A stretch of 31,073 nt of DNA, taken from Verrucomicrobia bacterium UBA1211 (GTDB taxonomy: Bacteria > Verrucomicrobiota > Kiritimatiellia > RFP12 > UBA1067). The stretch spans positions 13,755 to 44,827 of the forward strand of contig DBXN01000117.1 in the NCBI GenBank assembly GCA_002309585.1, given 5' to 3'. Below the pieces are notes generated by a model, which did no database searches, was not told where the DNA came from, and saw nothing but the letters and a program-made list of their open reading frames with translations. Shown here in pieces: positions 30,893 through 31,073 of the stretch. Both the position numbers and the translations under genes were made by a program. Position 1 is the first letter of the stretch. Every line of letters begins with the position of its first letter.

Positions 30893-31073
30893 GGGTGACG
30901 ATAATCTGTTCCGGCGCGATCCAGCAGGGGAGCGCCGCGCCGACGGGTGTTGAATCCTGTTGCGGATTGATCTCGAAGACCTTTAGCTCGAAAGGCGGGT
31001 GGGACTCGTCCGCTTGGAGGGTCAGAATCCGTTGCGCGATCTCACCGAGGTAGACCTGGCTCTTGGATGTTCC
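30885..31073 (-). CDS. C-terminal 62 residues of an unidentified protein (truncated by window)
   Basis: The frame is open from the right edge of the window to TGA at 30887-30885. The fragment reads like ordinary protein, with YLGEIAQRILTLQ, FELKVFEINPQQ and WIAPEQIIVTHD, and has no frame breaks. Its stop overlaps the phosphatase start by 8 bp, so the two are probably co-transcribed and translationally coupled. I recognise no family from this fragment. Confidence 0.7.
   Translation of the reverse strand, partial: GTSKSQVYLGEIAQRILTLQADESHPPFELKVFEINPQQDSTPVGAALPCWIAPEQIIVTHD

Noticed and set aside
30885..31073. C-terminal fragment as an M48-type peptidase
   Set aside because: The resemblance is limited to a few hydrophobic residues, and the protein ends where the M48 catalytic region would only begin.

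Overview
The window looks like chromosomal DNA of a Gram-negative anaerobe of the PVC group. Kiritimatiellota is my first guess, Lentisphaerota or another Verrucomicrobia relative the alternative. This is inferred from the mix of secreted glycoside hydrolases, a tricorn-type protease, paired STN/secretin-N-like domains in an exported protein, a Tat-targeted Gfo/Idh/MocA oxidoreductase and generally high GC. There is no rRNA or tRNA to settle taxonomy. I see no transposase, integrase or CRISPR array.

Layout. (1) 1-2849 is an AT-richer island: the C-terminal tip of an Rhs/YD-repeat protein, then two exported proteins of unknown function. (2) 2815-4242 (minus) is a Tat-exported Gfo/Idh/MocA protein with an altered EKP motif. 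Upstream of it, 4243-4707 holds a candidate promoter and a coding-like remnant. (3) 4708-20771 (plus) is a run of mostly exported degradative enzymes: a GH106-type rhamnosidase, a tricorn-like protease, an M6-like metalloprotease, a CE1-like esterase and a GH172-type enzyme. A cytoplasmic tetrapyrrole enzyme fusing HemC, CobA/SUMT and HemD sits inside this run, translationally coupled to the protease. A fructokinase-like gene follows the GH172 gene after 1 bp. (4) 21637-27548 looks like one operon behind a good sigma-70-type promoter and a foldable leader: metK, ahcY, rfbD, an O-antigen ligase/polymerase-like membrane protein and a GalU-type uridylyltransferase. It combines the methyl cycle with surface polysaccharide synthesis. 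(5) 27786-30273 holds a glucuronokinase-like GHMP kinase and a secreted GH5-type glycosidase. (6) On the minus strand at the right edge are a HAD phosphatase and the C-terminus of an upstream gene.

How the genes fit together. The secreted rhamnosidase, GH172 enzyme, GH5 enzyme, esterase and two proteases point to breakdown of complex polysaccharide or glycoprotein. Liberated sugars may be phosphorylated by the PfkB kinase (fructose-like) and the GHMP kinase (glucuronate-like). The GalU-like enzyme, RfbD and the ligase would feed the cell's own surface glycan. These links are inference from neighbourhood and family.

The most unusual items are four. First, a HemC-CobA-HemD fusion in which the HemC part appears to lack the third domain carrying the dipyrromethane-cofactor cysteine. 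Second, a composite intergenic repeat in at least four spacers, built of short modules (GGTTAA-rich, TGACGAG heptads, ATTATGG/CCATAAT inverted words, CTCAACS heptads), which begins within or beside the stop codon of the upstream gene. Third, an exported domain that occurs alone next to Rhs and again as the N-terminus of the esterase. Fourth, an M6-like protease carrying a C39-like fold whose catalytic residues look replaced.
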